From the NCBI RefSeq assembly GCF_002022505.1, contig NZ_CP019781.1, positions 248,001 through 312,000 of the forward strand: 64,000 nt of DNA, in the 5' to 3' direction. The first letter of the stretch is position 1; every line of letters starts with the position of its first letter. A program made the translations under genes and the position numbers. This document shows positions 63,522-64,000 of this stretch, one piece after another. Origin of the DNA: Bartonella sp. WD16.2 (lineage in GTDB: Bacteria; Pseudomonadota; Alphaproteobacteria; Rhizobiales; Rhizobiaceae). Below the pieces are notes generated by a model, which saw nothing but the letters and a program-made list of their open reading frames with translations, ran no database searches and had not been told where the DNA came from.

Positions 63522-64000
63522 ATGTCGTACGATAGTTTTATTCGTGAAGTTAATGAAGAGCTTCATCAGGAAAAAGTTCGTGCTTTTTGGGGGCGTTATA
63601 GTTTCTTGATTATTGTTTCAGCTATTATTTTTGTACTAGCAATAGCTATTTATCAAATTTATCATTATGGGCAAATGAATAAAGCTAGCAAGATTGGTGA
63701 TGCATTTATAACAAGTCTTAATTTGTCGGATTCACTTCAGTTTGATGAAGCAATGAATCAATTGGAGAGTGTCAAAACGTCTGATTTTGGAGGGTATCCT
63801 TTTCTTGCTCGTTTACGTGAAGCTTCTTTGCTGATGCAGCAAGGCAATGCTGTTAAGTCAGTAGAGGTTTTTGATGCGGTTGCGGCTGATAAGAATGCAC
63901 CAGAGATATTACAAAGAGTTGCAAAAATTCGAGCGGCTTATATTTTAGTTGATATAGGCACATTCGATGATGTTAAAAAACGTGCCAAAGATATGGCAAA
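63522..64000 (+). CDS. YfgM-like tetratricopeptide membrane protein, N-terminal part cut by window end
   Basis: The frame from ATG 63522 runs open to the window end (159 complete codons). It has a short cytoplasmic start, SYDSFIREVNEELHQEKVRAF, one membrane segment (about 28-48: FLIIVSAIIFVLAIAIYQIY) and a periplasmic helical part with TPR-like repeats (FLARLREASLLMQQGNAVKSVEVFDAVAAD). This is the TPR_21/YfgM layout; such proteins sit near BamB and the der (engA) GTPase gene in many proteobacteria and work with the Sec translocon or its chaperones. The C-terminal part is not visible. Confidence 0.85.
   Translation, partial: MSYDSFIREVNEELHQEKVRAFWGRYSFLIIVSAIIFVLAIAIYQIYHYGQMNKASKIGDAFITSLNLSDSLQFDEAMNQLESVKTSDFGGYPFLARLREASLLMQQGNAVKSVEVFDAVAADKNAPEILQRVAKIRAAYILVDIGTFDDVKKRAKDMA

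Overview
The window is an AT-rich, densely coded chromosomal stretch from an alphaproteobacterium of the order Rhizobiales, almost certainly a Bartonella. The diagnostic signs are the pair of invasion-associated genes ialA/ialB directly downstream of ctpA, an Omp10-type lipoprotein like that of Brucella, the rhizobial order proB-proA-nadD-rsfS-rlmH-envC-ctpA-rppH, low GC, and long AT-rich spacers. I cannot name the species. No rRNA, tRNA, insertion sequence, prophage or CRISPR array was seen. The window is mainly core chromosome; the accessory flavour comes from the invasion locus, the nrdHIEF cluster and the metal and glycerol-3-phosphate importers. Layout: 1-6362 is a plus-strand run for proline synthesis (proB end, proA), NAD synthesis (nadD), ribosome factors (rsfS, rlmH), envelope enzymes (EnvC-like, ctpA) and the Nudix hydrolase ialA/rppH, followed by the secreted protein IalB and a strong terminator. 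7367-8017 holds two small conserved genes (YggT, DUF167); 8073-12161 on the minus strand holds ppa, typA and mgtE. 12506-14529 is an M3-family oligopeptidase broken by one frameshift and one nonsense codon, followed by about 900 bases with no gene. 15490-24862 holds a lytic transglycosylase, galU, kdsD, omp10, an unusual NtrC-like regulator, a cardiolipin synthase-type phospholipase D and guaB. 25033-25182 is a 49-codon minus-strand gene with its own ribosome binding site and terminator. 25421-30416 holds a tandem universal stress protein, an rsmB-like methyltransferase, guaA and ugpQ; 30500-34718 is the ugpBAEC importer; 35070-37646 is a zinc- or manganese-type ABC importer. 37647-38336 is a long regulatory region with two Zur-like palindromes, an NrdR-box palindrome and hairpins, leading into nrdHIEF (38337-42080). 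42077-47346 on the minus strand is secA, a fur-family regulator, prfA and prmC. 47763-60385 holds a parvulin, argJ, mutT, a cystine symporter, a methyltransferase, comF, grxC, ubiG, lysC, nhaA and a large membrane-anchored protein of unknown role. The end holds an SLC13/TrkA-C permease, a 1-kb gene-poor gap, and the start of a YfgM-like membrane protein cut by the window edge. How it fits together: guaB and guaA complete GMP synthesis. nrdHIEF supplies deoxynucleotides with a class Ib reductase, a manganese-favouring enzyme, and sits back to back with a metal importer. UgpBAEC with UgpQ recovers glycerol phosphate from host phospholipid products. EnvC-like protein, MltB-type transglycosylase, KdsD, GalU and Omp10 serve the cell envelope. 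The best candidates for something undescribed are the 49-aa gene, the structured nrd leader, the degenerate NtrC-like regulator and the fresh pseudogene.
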